Positions 44,910 through 56,446 of a stretch of 64,000 bases of DNA are shown here, piece after piece (position 1 is the first letter of the stretch; each line of letters begins with the position of its first letter). The notes below the pieces were generated by a model that saw nothing but the letters and a program-made list of their open reading frames with translations, ran no database searches and had not been told where the DNA came from. The DNA is from Diphasiastrum complanatum (taxonomy: Eukaryota; Streptophyta; Lycopodiopsida; Lycopodiales; Lycopodiaceae), in assembly GCA_029204225.1 (NCBI GenBank), contig CM055092.1, positions 72,659,074 to 72,723,073 of the forward strand, in the 5' to 3' direction. The position numbers were made by a program, and so were the translations under genes.

Positions 44910-45075
44910 CTTTCACTCTCTATCTACTCCATAGCTCTTATGTTGTGGCAGTTTTAGTTCATTTCCGCAGAGTAGTAGTAGATGTTGATTTTTCCACATT
45001 GGCAAAATTGGTAGAGCTGATCTATTTCTAACCAAAGATCAAGTTATCGATTTGGATCTTGATTGATCCCAAATT
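44400..45075 (+). repeat. LTR fragment with TATA box and long (CT)n tract
   Basis: A TATA-like CTCTATATAAGTGG lies near 44,660. Sequence near 44,975-45,050 (ATGTTGATTTTTCCACATTG, AACCAAAGATCAAG) parallels the LTR at 14,320-14,380. A (CT)n microsatellite of about 32 units lies at 44,842-44,906. Confidence 0.5.
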
Positions 45076-45085
45076 CTTCACAGGA

Positions 45086-45249
45086 ATCCCTACCAAATTG
45101 TCATGAACAACCTTTTAGACTGGACCCAACCTACATTAGGAGTGGTATCCCACGTGGCATCTTGGTCTCACACGTGTGGAACCCGCTTATGTATATAATT
45201 TACATTATACTACATGGCTAGATTTGCCAATGTAGGCAATTTTTCACAT
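45086..45249 (-). repeat. Family A LTR start, inverted
   Basis: The minus strand reads TGTGAAAAATTGCC, GCAAATCTAGCCATGTAG, GGTTCCACACGTGTGA and AAGATGCCACGTGG, matching 25,292-25,450 on the plus strand. It is joined head-on to a plus-strand LTR fragment. Confidence 0.65.
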
Positions 45250-46657
45250 ATTGCATCTATAATCATTTAGCATCTACAACCTATTGAAAAGCATATTCTT
45301 AAGTAATGTTTTTATTGCCAAACACAAGTGCAAAGTTCAACAACATTAGCTTGTAGCTTTGATTATCTCTTACAAATAAACTTTGATTTAGGTTGCCTTG
45401 AAGATGATTAAAAAGAAACAAGTACTGTGCACTTTTTCTTTATCATATTTTTTTTTTTCATATACGAATAAATGTGTTGTTGAACCACACAATATTGTGA
45501 ATGCAAGATGAAATTTGAGGCATAAAACATTGCCTACTTAACTTCTTTGAAAGCACCAAGTTTGCTTGCTCATACACTAGGCCCTCATTTCTTCTTTCAA
45601 ATACATTGCTTTAAAGGTATTGATCTTGATCTTTCATTAATTATTGCTTTGCTCCCCACATGTATAACAATCTTGCAAATGTAAATTTCACCTTTGATTA
45701 AACTCATTGAAAACAATTTTAAAAAAATGAACATGGTATATTTTTTTGTGGATTTTCAGAACTCGTACAAAGAAAACTACTCTATGAAAATTTCATTGCT
45801 ACATATTGCTCCTTGTAGTAAATCTATTTTTCACCAAATCCCCATGCGATATATGAATCTGAATCAACATTCCTAGATGTGAAAAATGAAATTTCTAATT
45901 TTCTAAATGTCATTCAATCAAATGTGCATGAAAATCTTCTCAATTGCCTTGTGAATTGGGCATAATTGCTTGAGTACATCTCTAGTAGTTGTTCACATTT
46001 CATTCTCGTTATATATAAATTGTTGTCTTTGATTGTCGGAAATGGTGAACTCTTGCAGCCATTCCCTGGCATTCCCAAAGTCCCGAAGTTCGAAGACGAA
46101 TCAAAGGTCAAAGACGAATTGAAGAAGTCGAGCTAACAGTTGGCAGTGTGGAGTCTTGTACTACCATGCTCAGCCGCAAAAGGCAACGTCATCAGAGGAT
46201 TAACCAATAGTTTAGCATTAGACCTATCTTGTAAACTGTTGTTAATTAATCTATTTCCCTAGATGGCATAAGTAAGGGATTGATTACAAACAACTATATA
46301 GAGATGGATAGATGAACAAGGCGAGAGAGTGAAGTGCTAGCATAATTTTAGCATTACCAGCTATGCATGAAAGTCTGCCAATAAGCAGAACATAGCAAAT
46401 TCATGAGAGGAATGACAGGCCGCCAACGAGCGAGACACTAATCAACTCACTCAAAGCCAACACAAATGCAATTGCTCTCTTCTATTCCATCTTTCATTAT
46501 TCGTGTGGTTTCATTTGATAGAATGATTTAATGTCTGTGGTCTGTAGTCGATTGCTTAGGATCCTGAAAACAAATTTCTGCAAGCTAGCCAATTAGGCAG
46601 CACACACAGGTCCAGACAAGAAGGGTTTCGTCCGAAACAAAAACAGTTGCATAAAAT
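45250..46657. other. No recognisable feature
   Basis: AT-rich, with only short frames. It may include the LTR and leader of the copia element that starts at 46,658, but no PBS was found. Confidence 0.35.
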
Positions 46658-48200
46658 ATGCATGGCATCAGGGCCACAGGTTCTCTAAGGCAACACAATA
46701 TATCTACAACAATCCAGATTAGAATAGCAATCAATCTTGATGGCGCAAACTATCGAATATGGAAGTTTAAAATCAAAACGCTTCTGAAGGGTGAAGGCAT
46801 CCGATCAGTGACCGAACTCACAGAAGAACAGCCTCCAGAGGGAGACCCAAAGAGAGCTGAATGGATCATAAAGGATGAGCGCACAATGGCAATCATCATT
46901 TCGTCCATAAACAAAGAAATACTCACGCAGATTGAAGACTGTGCGAGCAGCCATGAAACGTGGGAAAAACTAAAATAGAAATACGAAGTGGGGACTGTCG
47001 CTTCGGTGATGCACCTACAAAATCAGTTGCAAAGTATGCGATGGGATGGCAACTAGTTGGATCAGCATGTTGAGAAGATCAGAATGATCTCGTACAACTT
47101 GTTGCATCTAGACAGGAGCACCAGGTCCTAGCACCACAATAGCTGATGTACTTCATGAAAACTCTACCTATATCCTATCAACTGCTGAGAATGCTCCTTC
47201 TAAACCTACCAGACATGACAGTCGAACGAGCTGTTAGTCTTGTCGCTGATGAGTGACTGATGAGAGATGAATGAGAAGGAAGTAGTGGCCAAGAGAACGC
47301 TCTTTTCACAAAAGGAAGGAAGAAGAACAAGAACAAGCCCAGATTCGACAAGGCGAATCAAAGTCTTCGAGCAGAGGCAATGACAACCAGCAAACTTCTT
47401 CCTGTGATCACTGTCACAAGCCGAGACACACAACCAATAGATGTTGGTTCAACCCAACAATATCTTGCATGCACTGCAAGAAGAAGGGACATTCTGCATA
47501 TGAGTGTAGATTCAACCCAAAAAGAAATAACAAGGCTGAAAAGGCCAACGTTGCACAGTCATCAAAGGATGCAGACAAGAGCGACGAAGCCTTCACAATA
47601 TTCGATGAGACTTTAACAAGCCATGACGAGCAAGACTATGACTTGGTCATCGACTCAGGAGCAATTTCACACATTACCTGCAACAAGAAAGTCTTGATCA
47701 ACTACAGAGAACTCAAAAACAATAGAGCAGTGATTCTAGGCGATGAGAGCTGACACGATGTCAAGGGCATTAGGACTCTATAACTACAAACATTGTCGGG
47801 ACAGGTAGAGCTGCCAAGAGCACTCTATGTACCCTCACTAAAACGAGACCTCCTATCTATATCAAAGATGGCGGATCTTGGAATTCAAGTTTTATTCAAT
47901 GGCAATATATGCCAAATGATCGAAGTAAGAACGAACAAGCTATTGACTATTGGGTCCAGAGAAGGTAATCTATACCAAGCAAAGATCATCAACAATTCTG
48001 ATAGCATATTGAATGCATCAAAAAATGAAGACCAACTCTGGCACAAAAGAATGTATCATCTGAACATGAGAAGCCTCTACGACATGAGCAGAAAAGACAT
48101 AGTCACAGGTCTGAAGATATCTAGACCCGACATCGACTTCTGCGAAGCCTGCCAAAAGGGTAAACAAAATTGAACTCCATTTGTGCATGAGGGAAGAAGA
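46658..48200 (+). pseudogene. Copia gag, zinc knuckle, protease and pre-integrase, 3'-truncated
   Basis: Gag begins near 46,720 with LDGANYRIWKFKIKTLLKGE and SHETWEKLK, then is broken by stops to 47,250. The zinc knuckle CMHCKKKGHSAYEC (47,469) is an intact CX2CX4HX4C. The protease YDLVIDSGAISHITCNKKVL has an intact DSGA. After a stop, 47,793-48,173 reads LPRALYVPSLKRDLLSISKM and QLWHKRMYHLNMRSLYDMSR, ending CEACQKGKQN, the GAG-pre-integrase zinc-binding part. It stops at 48,206, where a family B LTR begins. It is a different copia family from A and B. Confidence 0.88.
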
Positions 48201-48206
48201 GCCAAG

Positions 48207-49352
48207 TATTGGAATTTAATCTAACTCCTACTCATCCCAACAACCCTTCTTCCTTCTCTAATTTTTACTCTCTCAAATGAAACCTGCAGAAAATGAACTA
48301 TTTTTCAACAGCCTGCATATTTGAACTGATTGTCGCTACGGTATGCATTTTTACTTAGGTTTTTCCACAGGCGAAAGACCCGACACTTGACACCGTCGCT
48401 TCTTTTAACCTTCCTGAGCAACTAAGTGTTTAGCAACACTTATGTAAGTTGTTTTTTGGGCCATTTAGGCACTTCTAGAAAAGTGACACTTTTTGCGAAA
48501 AATGCGACACTGCATTTTTACATGAAATTTCTGACATGCAACAATTAGGGCAAAAAGCAACACTGCATTTTTACATGCAGACAAGCGACAAAAAGATGAA
48601 AAACCTGACACTATAGTTTTACATGGGATACTACACAAACGACACGTCTGTGTAGTATTCCAAGTACCAATTGTCTATGTCTCCATGCTCCAATATCGAC
48701 TGTTCTAATTAGTCAGTTGAAAGCAACCTTGTAAATGTAAAGCTAGAATAATACAAGATCTTCTAGTTGCTATAAATGTAAATGAGCAATTGAAGATATT
48801 ATATGTCATCATGTGTCAAAGGATGATCAAACAGAGATCAAACGACCGTAACGGGTCTTTCAGTAATTGACTCCTTAGAGTTAGTGATTATAGAGAGAGA
48901 TATATATTCAGAACTTTAGCAATTGTTTTGAATCTGTAAGTAGGATCACGCGCTTATCAACGCAATTGTATTGTGATCTGATCATTGTTACTACAACTTT
49001 ATTATATAGATTCGCTATTGTTCTACATCATTTTGCATTCTTGTTGAATGCTGATAACTCTCACTCCTCTTACACAAACATCATTATCAGAGAAATGTAT
49101 GGTTATCTCTGACGCCTAAAATATTTTCTACATTCTCTTCTTAATCAGATTATCAGTATTAGAGGATTGCATGGCTGTCTCGGACACCTAATCTTTTTTG
49201 CAATCTCTCTTTCACGACAGTCTAAGACTCCTACACTGATAATCTGATTCAACACAAAAGAATAGCTCGTAAACTCCATTCTCCAAGTAATCCACGATCC
49301 TGTTAATAAGAATTTTTGTTTCGTCAGTTGACATCAATCCAAAACGTCAACA
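48207..49352 (+). repeat. Family B LTR, 1,146 bp
   Basis: It starts TATTGGAATTTAATC (TG changed to TA) and ends GTCAACA before the primer-binding sites. It is homologous to 59,071-60,916 once the insertion there is removed. It contains GCGACACTGCATTTTTACATG-type subrepeats and a TATA-like GCTATAAATG near 48,770. The preceding CCAAG (48,202-48,206) could be a TSD, but the 3' end of the element is missing. Confidence 0.85.
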
Positions 49353-49356
49353 GATG

Positions 49357-49412
49357 TGGTATCAAAGCTGATAATTTACATTTCTCGCATCTCACAAAGT
49401 GGTATCAGAGCC
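49357..49412 (+). other. Two tRNA-iMet primer-binding sites 43 bp apart
   Basis: TGGTATCAAAGCT at 49,357 and TGGTATCAGAGCC at 49,400. The first lies right after the LTR end; the second is the better match to the canonical site. The element at 60,921 has the same pair and spacing. Confidence 0.75.
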
Positions 49413-49522
49413 ACTAGTTTATTGAAATACTAGAGTCTAGGACTTATAATAGAACTTAATACGTTCTAGTTCTATAGAGCCGATTCATTTAGTTTGTGTT
49501 TTATCTCTACTACTCGATTACA

Positions 49523-50690
49523 ATGGAAGGTTCAACCTCAGAGATCCGCTTGATCAACAAATTCAACGGAGATGACTTCCACATGTGGAAGTTTAAAATG
49601 AGAAGATCTTGATCGAGAAGGAGCTTTAGAGATACGTAAATGGTTCAATAGCCAAACCGATAGAATCTGAACTGCTTCCAGCATGGGAAGCAAATGATGA
49701 CAAAGCACTTGCCATTTCATCCATGAATCTGAAGGACACTCAGATTGCTCATGTATCAAACATCACCACCTCCAAAGAACCGTGAGACATCCTTACAAGC
49801 ATCTACAAGACCTCAAATGTTTCCACTCATCTCTTCTTGAGGAAGAAGGTACTGACACTCAAAAATGAGTGAAGGCACCTCAATCAGCAATCATCTGAAT
49901 GAGTTCAAACAATTGCTAAACTAACTGACTGCAATAGGTTCGCCTATCTTAGAAGAAGACTCTACCATGTCTCTTCTTGCCAGTCTTCCATCCTCCAATG
50001 ACAATTTAGTGTTGCTTCTTAGCAATACTCCTGCACTGTCTCTCCAAAAAATGATAGCAAGTTGTAGGAAGAAGTTAGGAGAAAAAGCTTGTCTATGACA
50101 ACGAGTACCAAATCCATGGCACTCTACTCAAACAAGCAACAATCCAAGAAGAAGAAAGGCTTCAAGGATAAGAAGACAAAGGCAGAACATCCAATAGCAT
50201 CGCAACCACAACAGCAGTAGCACAGTCAATCATCGTCCAAGACCAAGCTATTTTGCAGATACTGCAAAAGAACCAACCACGACATCAAAGACTGTCGTAT
50301 CATGTTGAAGCAGCAGCAAGAAGGTAACTCTGACACAGTCAAAGGTTCGCAAGATGATGATAAAGTGTTGATGGTACAAGATCAACCCAGTAGAGATGCC
50401 CATCAATGGTATCTCGATTCAGGTGCTTCTCAGCACATGATGCCATGCAAAGACCTCTTCTCTACACTCACAGCTACAGAATCAAAGTATATCTTCTTTG
50501 GTGACTCCAGTTCACAGCAAGTCGAAGGCCAAGGCTGTATTCGACAACAATTCTCTGATGGCATCACTAGGCAGCTTAATGGTGTACTTTATGTACCCAA
50601 GTTAACAAAGAACCTATTGTCTATTAGCAAGATCACAGATCAGGGCTATAGAGCTTTGTTCACTGCTAGCCGATGTACTTGCTTATAGAG
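49523..50690 (+). pseudogene. Copia (family B) gag and protease remnant
   Basis: Gag starts at an ATG (49,523), MEGSTSEIRLINKFNGDDFH, then MWKFKMRRS, after which frames shift repeatedly. A zinc knuckle CRYCKRTNHDIKDC near 50,255 is intact. Protease (50,302-50,688) reads HQWYLDSGASQHMMPCKDLF with an intact DSGA, then YIFFGDSSSQQVEGQGCIRQ and GVLYVPKLTKNLLSISKITD. Several stops exclude a full Gag-Pol. Confidence 0.88.
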
Positions 50691-51735
50691 AAGAACATTT
50701 GTATATACTGAGTCATGATTTTGGACTTTCTGTGAGCGGTTCAGATGCTAATTTATGGCCTCAAAGATTAGGTCATCTAAACATGCGTTCAATCTTGTAT
50801 ATGCATCATAACAAAATGGTCAAGGACATGAATATAAACGTTGTTACTACAGCTAATCAGTTTGTCTGTGAAAATTGCTTATTAGGGAAACAACCTAGAA
50901 CTAGATTTCCAAGAGGACAAGCCAAAGCGAAGTCCATTTTGTCACTGATACACAGTGACTTATGTGGTCCTACGAGCGTACCTTCATTAGGTCAAACTCT
51001 GTATTTCCTCTCAATTTACCAAAATTATGTTCATAAAGAACAAGTCAAAAGCATTTAGTTGCTTCAAAGCTTTCAAGCAATACGTTGAGAATCGAACTGG
51101 TCAGAGGATCAAGGCCCTACAGTCTGATTCAAAGAGAGAGTTTTTGTCAAATGATATGAAGGACTACCTATCTTCAAGTGGCGTGCATCATCAGTTTAAT
51201 ACGAGCTACACTCCACAACAGAACGGAGTAGCTGAACAGAAGAACCGCACACTGTTGGAAGTTGCATGATCCATGACAGTCATCACGCATTTGCCTCAAA
51301 CCTTTTGGGCAGAAGCGATCTTTACGGCCTGCTATTTGCAAAATTACTCTAGCACTAAAGCAGTTCATTCCAAGACATCGTTTGAAGCCTACTACGGCTA
51401 CAAACCAATTTTGAAACACCTACATGTCTTTGGATGTCTCTGCTATGCACAAGTGTCGTCTGACCTGAGGAAGAAGACCTAGTAAGCTGCAAAAACATCT
51501 TCATCGGCTATTCAGCACCACACAAAGCATATCGTGTATACGATGCTGTTACGGGCCAGATCTCAGTCAGTCGCAATTTTGTCTTTCTTGAAGACAAGTT
51601 TCATGATTTCAAGCAGAAGCAGCCAATGCAAGAGCATGCCATAACAGCTCCACCCTCCATCGATAGGCAACGACCTATGACTGTTCAAACAATGGAGTTC
51701 GTCCCAACAGCTCCACTTACCGTCGATGGGCCTGT
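50691..51735 (+). pseudogene. Copia (family B) integrase remnant
   Basis: GAG-pre-integrase: LWPQRLGHLNMRSILYMHHN and CENCLLGKQPRTRF. Core: SLIHSDLCGPTSVPSLG, then KALQSDSKREFLSNDMKDYL, where SDNGGEF has become SDSKREF, and TPQQNGVAEQKNRTLLEVA with the Glu kept. It continues LPQTFWAEAIFTACYLQNYS and LKHLHVFGCLCYAQVSSDLR. A stop and shift at 51,480 precede a degraded linker. Family B similarity ends near 51,735, before RT. Confidence 0.88.
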
Positions 51736-51770
51736 ATTTCAATTTCCTTTAAGAGCACGCAGGCACAAAT

Positions 51771-51781
51771 GCGCGTGCGCG

Positions 51782-51824
<43 letters not shown>

Positions 51825-51825
51825 T
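51771..51825 (+). repeat. (CA)n microsatellite with GCGC start
   Basis: GCGCGTGCGCGCACG followed by about 19 CA units. Confidence 0.9.
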
Positions 51826-53190
51826 CAAATGTCTAACTAGCATGAAGGTTAGGCATTGACATTCATTTGAAAAGCATATGAAAACAATGTCATCATAGGA
51901 CAAGAAATGTTAGGCGAGAAAAATATATCTTAAATGACATGATTTATTTGCATATAGATAGTACCATTTGACACGAAGATGCCACATTACCAATAATAAC
52001 AATGGTCCAAAGAATACCATTGATGCTAATGTTCGAGAAATTATTTGATACGACCATTTGACATAAAGATGTCAAGTTATAAAGAAGAACAATGGGTCAA
52101 TATTTAGTGGATGCTAATATTTGTGTAAGCTTATTGATCTATCCACGAGAACATAACATACAAAAATCGACTATCTTCAAGATCTTTCTCTCAAAATTTT
52201 CACTCCCATGTACCTGCATATCGTAAGAATCATTTTTGTCAAATCTCTACAAAGATGCAATAGGAATAACCCATTGTAGTACCAACAATAAGAATAAAGT
52301 CAAAAAAATACATATTTTCATAGAATTTATTCTAGCTCAAAAGTTCTAACAAAGTTTTCTTAAACATCAATTGAGATCAAATAACTGAGAGTTTAAACTA
52401 GTGAGGTTTCTAACAAAAGGATTGTTTAAATATAAATCATTCAAAGTTTTGAGAAATACTTTTGCATTGAAATTAGTTGAGCTCACGAACATGCTTCATC
52501 TGAAGATTACAATCATAGATGATAGTTTATTTTTAGCACTATGAGATCTCTCTTCATGGATCAACTTACAAGTTTTGTCTCTTGTTAACAAGCTAACATT
52601 GTGAAGAATTCATGAAATATATCAAGACAACTACTTCAACATCATTGTATTTCATAGGACTTAGATCAACTCTAGGCACTACTACACAAAGAGACCACCA
52701 TAAAAGATTTATTGATTTACATGACTAACAATAGATGCTTAAATAACTATGAAAAGAAAAATTTAGATTTCAAGAACCTCCTCATTGCTGTGAATATGGT
52801 TTGTTCAAGTGATCTAGAGAATATAGAAATAACACTAGTTTTTGCATAAGAACAAGAACTATTTGCCACATGGATCTATTGATTTGAATAACTTGTTAAG
52901 AGAGGCTACATTTTCCCTTGTCAATGATCTAAATTATTGCATAAAGAGGACAATTATGTCACTTAATCCCCAAGAAAAAGAATGGCACGACATTTTATCA
53001 TTTATTCTTGAAGTATATTGATCATCATACATCTTCCCTACATGAAAACAACCTTTTAGGTTGAAATGTATTATGTGAGTGAAAAAAAAAATTTGTGTTG
53101 TTTAGGGCTCCAGAATGTGCATGTAATTAATTTGCTTTTAAAAGAGAAGAAAAGAAAAGCAAAAGTGGTTTCAAATTTGAGGAAGAAATG
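51826..53190. other. No recognisable feature; 3' flank of the GMC gene
   Basis: AT-rich, stop-rich on both strands. I looked on the minus strand for a terminal GMC exon (YMG-type continuation) and did not find a convincing one. Confidence 0.4.
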
Positions 53191-53197
53191 GCTTTTT

Positions 53198-55476
53198 TTA
53201 CCTTCCCAACATCATGATTGTGGCCTGTGGGTTGGTGCCTGGCGAAAAAATGAACGTGGATCCATCCACCACGCGCAACGCATCCGCCCCCACCACCTTA
53301 TACTGCGCATCCACAACGCGTCCCACCTGAGCGCCACCGTGGTAGTGCCAAATGGTGCTCACCGTCTGCCTGCAGTACCTCTCCAGAGCTGCACGGTTGG
53401 CCGCGCAGTAGGATGCGTATCTGCCTGGCGCAGCTGCACTAATCTGACAGTCACATGTGGCGGTTCGGCCTCCGCCGGTAACCCTGCCACCCGAAGGAAG
53501 ACTGGTTGTCAAAGCGGAAGGCAGCAAAGGAGCGCGATAGCACCACCTTCTCGATCGTTCGCATTCCCTGCACGCAGCGATCCAAATCTGCCTGCACTGA
53601 GAAATAATTGAAGCGCACGATCGGCAGAGCCAATGGATCGCGGCTCCGCAGCAGCAGATTTCCGTTGGAAAGAGGGCCGATGACCTTTTGGAGGAGCAAT
53701 CCGTCGCTGCCTGCGCTGCCGCACTCAACGAAGCTGCCGAAGCGCGTGATGCCCACCACTTTGATATGGGAGGTTTCTACTGGCTGTGGTGAGGGGACGA
53801 GGAGGTAATTCATGGGATTGTCTGACATGCCTTCACCCACGCCCGGCAGGTCCAGCCGCACTGGGATGTTGAGTGATTTGAGATGTGCTGCAGGACCGAT
53901 TCCGCTGAGCATCAGCAGCTGTGGAGTTCCTAGTGCGCCTGCTGATAGTATTACCTCGCTCCCTAATTCCACGGTTTTGAGAGTTGCAGTGTGCTCGACT
54001 CCTTGTGAGTCTTTGTACACGACTCCGTAAGCACGGGGCCTGTTCCCTGGAAGCCAGAAACCGGAAAATGTTTTAGAGTCAAAAACTGATGAAAAAAATA
54101 AGATAATAGCTAGCTTCTCATTAGAGACAATTACAATACAGATATGGTGAACGATTATCAGACGTAACAGGACTGATATAATAACACGCTACGTTTCATT
54201 TATAAAGCATGAAGATATTTAAAACTAGAGATATATAGGGTTAAAATGATGAAATCTTGAAGACTACGTGATCAAATCCTCAAAAGTTATATCGACACAC
54301 CAGAGACAAAGATTCAGTGAGGTAGAGTACTTAATTTGAATCTAGTAATAAGTCAATAGACAAAAGCATTAATGTTTCGGCTGCAATAAGAACATAATAA
54401 GTCAATATACAAAAAGCTTAATGTTTCGGTTGCAATAAGAACATCGACAGCTTTTCGCTTTGTATCAGCATACAACAAACATTCTCCACACAGGCCGGGC
54501 AGCTGTAGCAATTGTAATACCTTCAGAACGCAAAAGAACATATTGTACTGTTGCGTACAGCAGCACAGTGATGGTGTTTGGATTTGAATATTCAAGAAGA
54601 TCCGCTGCAGAATGGCGGTTTCCATTATTATCAAATATAGAGCCGCCAATTTTGGTTCCAGGAATGTGATCATATGTTTGCCCGTTATAAGGCGTGACGC
54701 CTACCTCCAGAAGTCCATCTCTAACCGCGCTCTGAAATTTCTGCAGCTCTGGAGCAAAAGCCACGGCCCGCTCCACCCACTGATAAGACTGATTCACCAA
54801 TTTCCCATCCCATCCAGCAGACCCAACATATTTGGGACTTGCGCGGGTGTAAAAGCCAGCATTCAGGCAGCTACCTCCTCCCAACACACGTGCACGAGCA
54901 TTCACCACACCGTCTTCAGATACAAATTTCTCCGCGGGCCTGTATGGGCCTGAAGTATCGTTTAAGTTAATTAGAAAACGTTCCAACCTCGTTATATTCT
55001 CATTACCATAAGGTAGGCCTCCACGCTCCAAAAGCAAGACTCTGAATTTCTGAGATAGAGTGGCAGCGAGTGGGCATCCTGCAGTGCCGCCTCCGACCAC
55101 GATATAATCATACTCACTTGTTATTGTGTAATTGCTAGCGTCTCCAAGAAATGAATACTTTCGCTCTGCAATTGGTATGAAGATAAACGTATAACAAACG
55201 TCAAATAATGATATGATACAAGGAAAGCTTGATGAGCATTACAGGAAACACGTTATACCATTTTGCTCTAAAATTGGCATGAAGATAAATGTACATCAGA
55301 CGCCAAAATAATAGTATAATACAAGGAAAGCTTGATGAGCATTATATGAAACAGCCTATATTAAATAGAGAATGGATTTAGTGTAAGCTGTTAAACAATG
55401 GTTCACCATTTGCTGCGAATGTGGGTGCAAAAGACCAGAATATGGCCATCAAATGTAATATTGCTGCCAGTTTCAT
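53198..55476 (-). CDS. HOTHEAD-like GMC oxidoreductase (FAD-dependent), probably a decaying or incomplete gene
   Basis: GMC oxidoreductases oxidise alcohols with FAD; the plant HOTHEAD group is secreted and linked to cuticle and fatty-acid chemistry. Exon 1 (55,476-55,407) encodes MKLAAILHLMAIFWSFAPTF, a signal peptide. Exon 2 (55,165-54,521, acceptor TTGCAG, donor G|GTATTA) holds the Rossmann motif VVGGGTAGCPLAATLS and GMC signature RARVLGGGSCLNAGFYTRAS. Exon 3 (from 54,046, acceptor TTCCAG) holds GALGTPQLLMLSGIGP, the second signature, then after a one-base frameshift near 53,450-53,490 WHYHGGAQVGRVV with the active-site His, and GTNPQATIMMLGR. Introns are phase 1 and join in frame. Reading stops in AG|GTAA, which looks like a splice donor, so a last exon (YMG...) is probably missing. 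About 520 aa are seen; as I recall, relatives are somewhat longer. Confidence 0.85.
54047..54520 (-). other. Intron 2 of the GMC gene, with a 49-bp tandem duplication
   Basis: AATGTTTCGG followed by a TGCAATAAGAACAT tail occurs at 54,371 and 54,420. GT/AG ends are present. Confidence 0.7.
55166..55406 (-). other. Intron 1 of the GMC gene, with a partial duplication of its 3' end
   Basis: TTGG(T/C)ATGAAGATAAA and CAAGGAAAGCTTGATGAGCA occur twice, 102 bp apart. The upstream copy resembles the acceptor region but has TTTTAGAG in place of TTGCAGAG. Confidence 0.65.
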
Positions 55477-55949
55477 TTTAAGCCCCTTGCTGTTAAGCAG
55501 TTTCAGGCTTTTGCAAGAAACAGGCGGCTCACCATTTGCTGCGAACGAGGGTGGTGCAAAAGACGAGATTGCTGCCAGTACCCACTTTGCAGGTACTTTT
55601 GATGCGCATATACGATCTTGCCATAGTTTTTGTTTTTCTGGGCACAACCGCATGCAGTCTGATTCTGCTGCCATGATATCCAAAGTAATTGTGAATGTGT
55701 CGATGTTCTTTGAGAAATTTCTGTAAGCCTATGATTCTGATGCAGCCTGTCTGGTTAATTTATCGTTTTGCCAAGACTCTGCTCTATATAATTCTTATGA
55801 TGAAATACAAAGGTTTCTCTCACATTTTAACTCTGAGTATACGTAATAACATGGCGATCCCTCCCACATGAGAAACATGCAACTTCCTCTTGTTGCTGGA
55901 ATTAAAAAATTCACCCCTTTTCTGCAAATTACAGAATTTTTTTTTTTCA
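55477..55949 (-). other. 5' flank of the GMC gene with a duplicated exon-1-like segment
   Basis: On the minus strand 55,523-55,580 reads AAISSFAPPSFAANGEPPV, close to exon 1 (FWSFAPTFAANGEP) including the putative donor site. It is an ancient tandem duplication of the signal-peptide exon; it could act as an alternative first exon. No clear TATA box was chosen. Confidence 0.5.
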
Positions 55950-56414
55950 GTTGCATAAGTACTCCTCTGGGAGTCCCACCTGGTGCAGAAGGGAGTGGAC
56001 GCCCTTCCTGGGCAGAATGCCCTAGAAGGGCGCCCCTAAATATCAGTTTTTACCAAGTTTTCAGTTTGAATTTATGGCTGGAAAGGCCCCTTCCTTGGGC
56101 CCTTCGGCCCTTTTTGGGCCAATGTATTCCAAATCCCACTCCCCCAACATCAATTTTTACCTTTTCATGAAGAAAAGAGAGCCACCTCCATGCGCAGAAT
56201 CTTTGCGCCTCCCCTTTTTTTTTCAAAAATTTTACATGCACATTCCACCATCCGAAAGCTGCATATAATTTATTTTTTACTATTTTTTATGTGCACCTTT
56301 CTCTCATAAAATGCATGTAACACAGACATTATGGCAGGGAAGGCCACGTCCTCGGGCCCTTCCGCCCTCGGGCGAACACCCTTCCTGGGCGAAGTGCCCT
56401 CAGAGGGCAACAAA

Positions 56415-56445
<31 letters not shown>
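55950..56445 (-). repeat. GC-rich hairpin repeat with long poly-G/C tract
   Basis: The plus strand ends in a run of about 32 C (56,410-56,441). On the minus strand the G run is followed by TTTGTTGCCCTCTGAGGGCA, CGCCCGAGGGCGGAAGGGCC and GGCCTTCCCTGCC, then TTACATGCA and GGTGCACATAAAA motifs, the same order as at 31,782-31,990. GGGCCCTTCGGCCC palindromes lie near 56,096. Confidence 0.55.

Positions 56446-56446
<1 letters not shown>

Noticed and set aside
44747-45031. 94-aa frame with LSLSLS repeats
   Set aside because: It is driven by a (CT)n microsatellite inside LTR sequence.
49357-49412. TGGTATCAGAGCC motifs as part of a tRNA gene
   Set aside because: Only the tRNA 3'-end complement is present, directly after an LTR; these are primer-binding sites.
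51626-51859. His-Thr repeat protein
   Set aside because: It is a (CA)n microsatellite read in frame after a copia linker.
53066-53611. 181-aa plus-strand open frame
   Set aside because: It is antisense to the GC-rich third exon of the GMC gene; the minus strand has clear GMC motifs and the plus frame has none.
56410-56441. Poly-C run as a sequencing gap or artefact
   Set aside because: It cannot be decided from the sequence; a similar G-run with matching flank at 31,782 suggests that it is real, though its length is unreliable.
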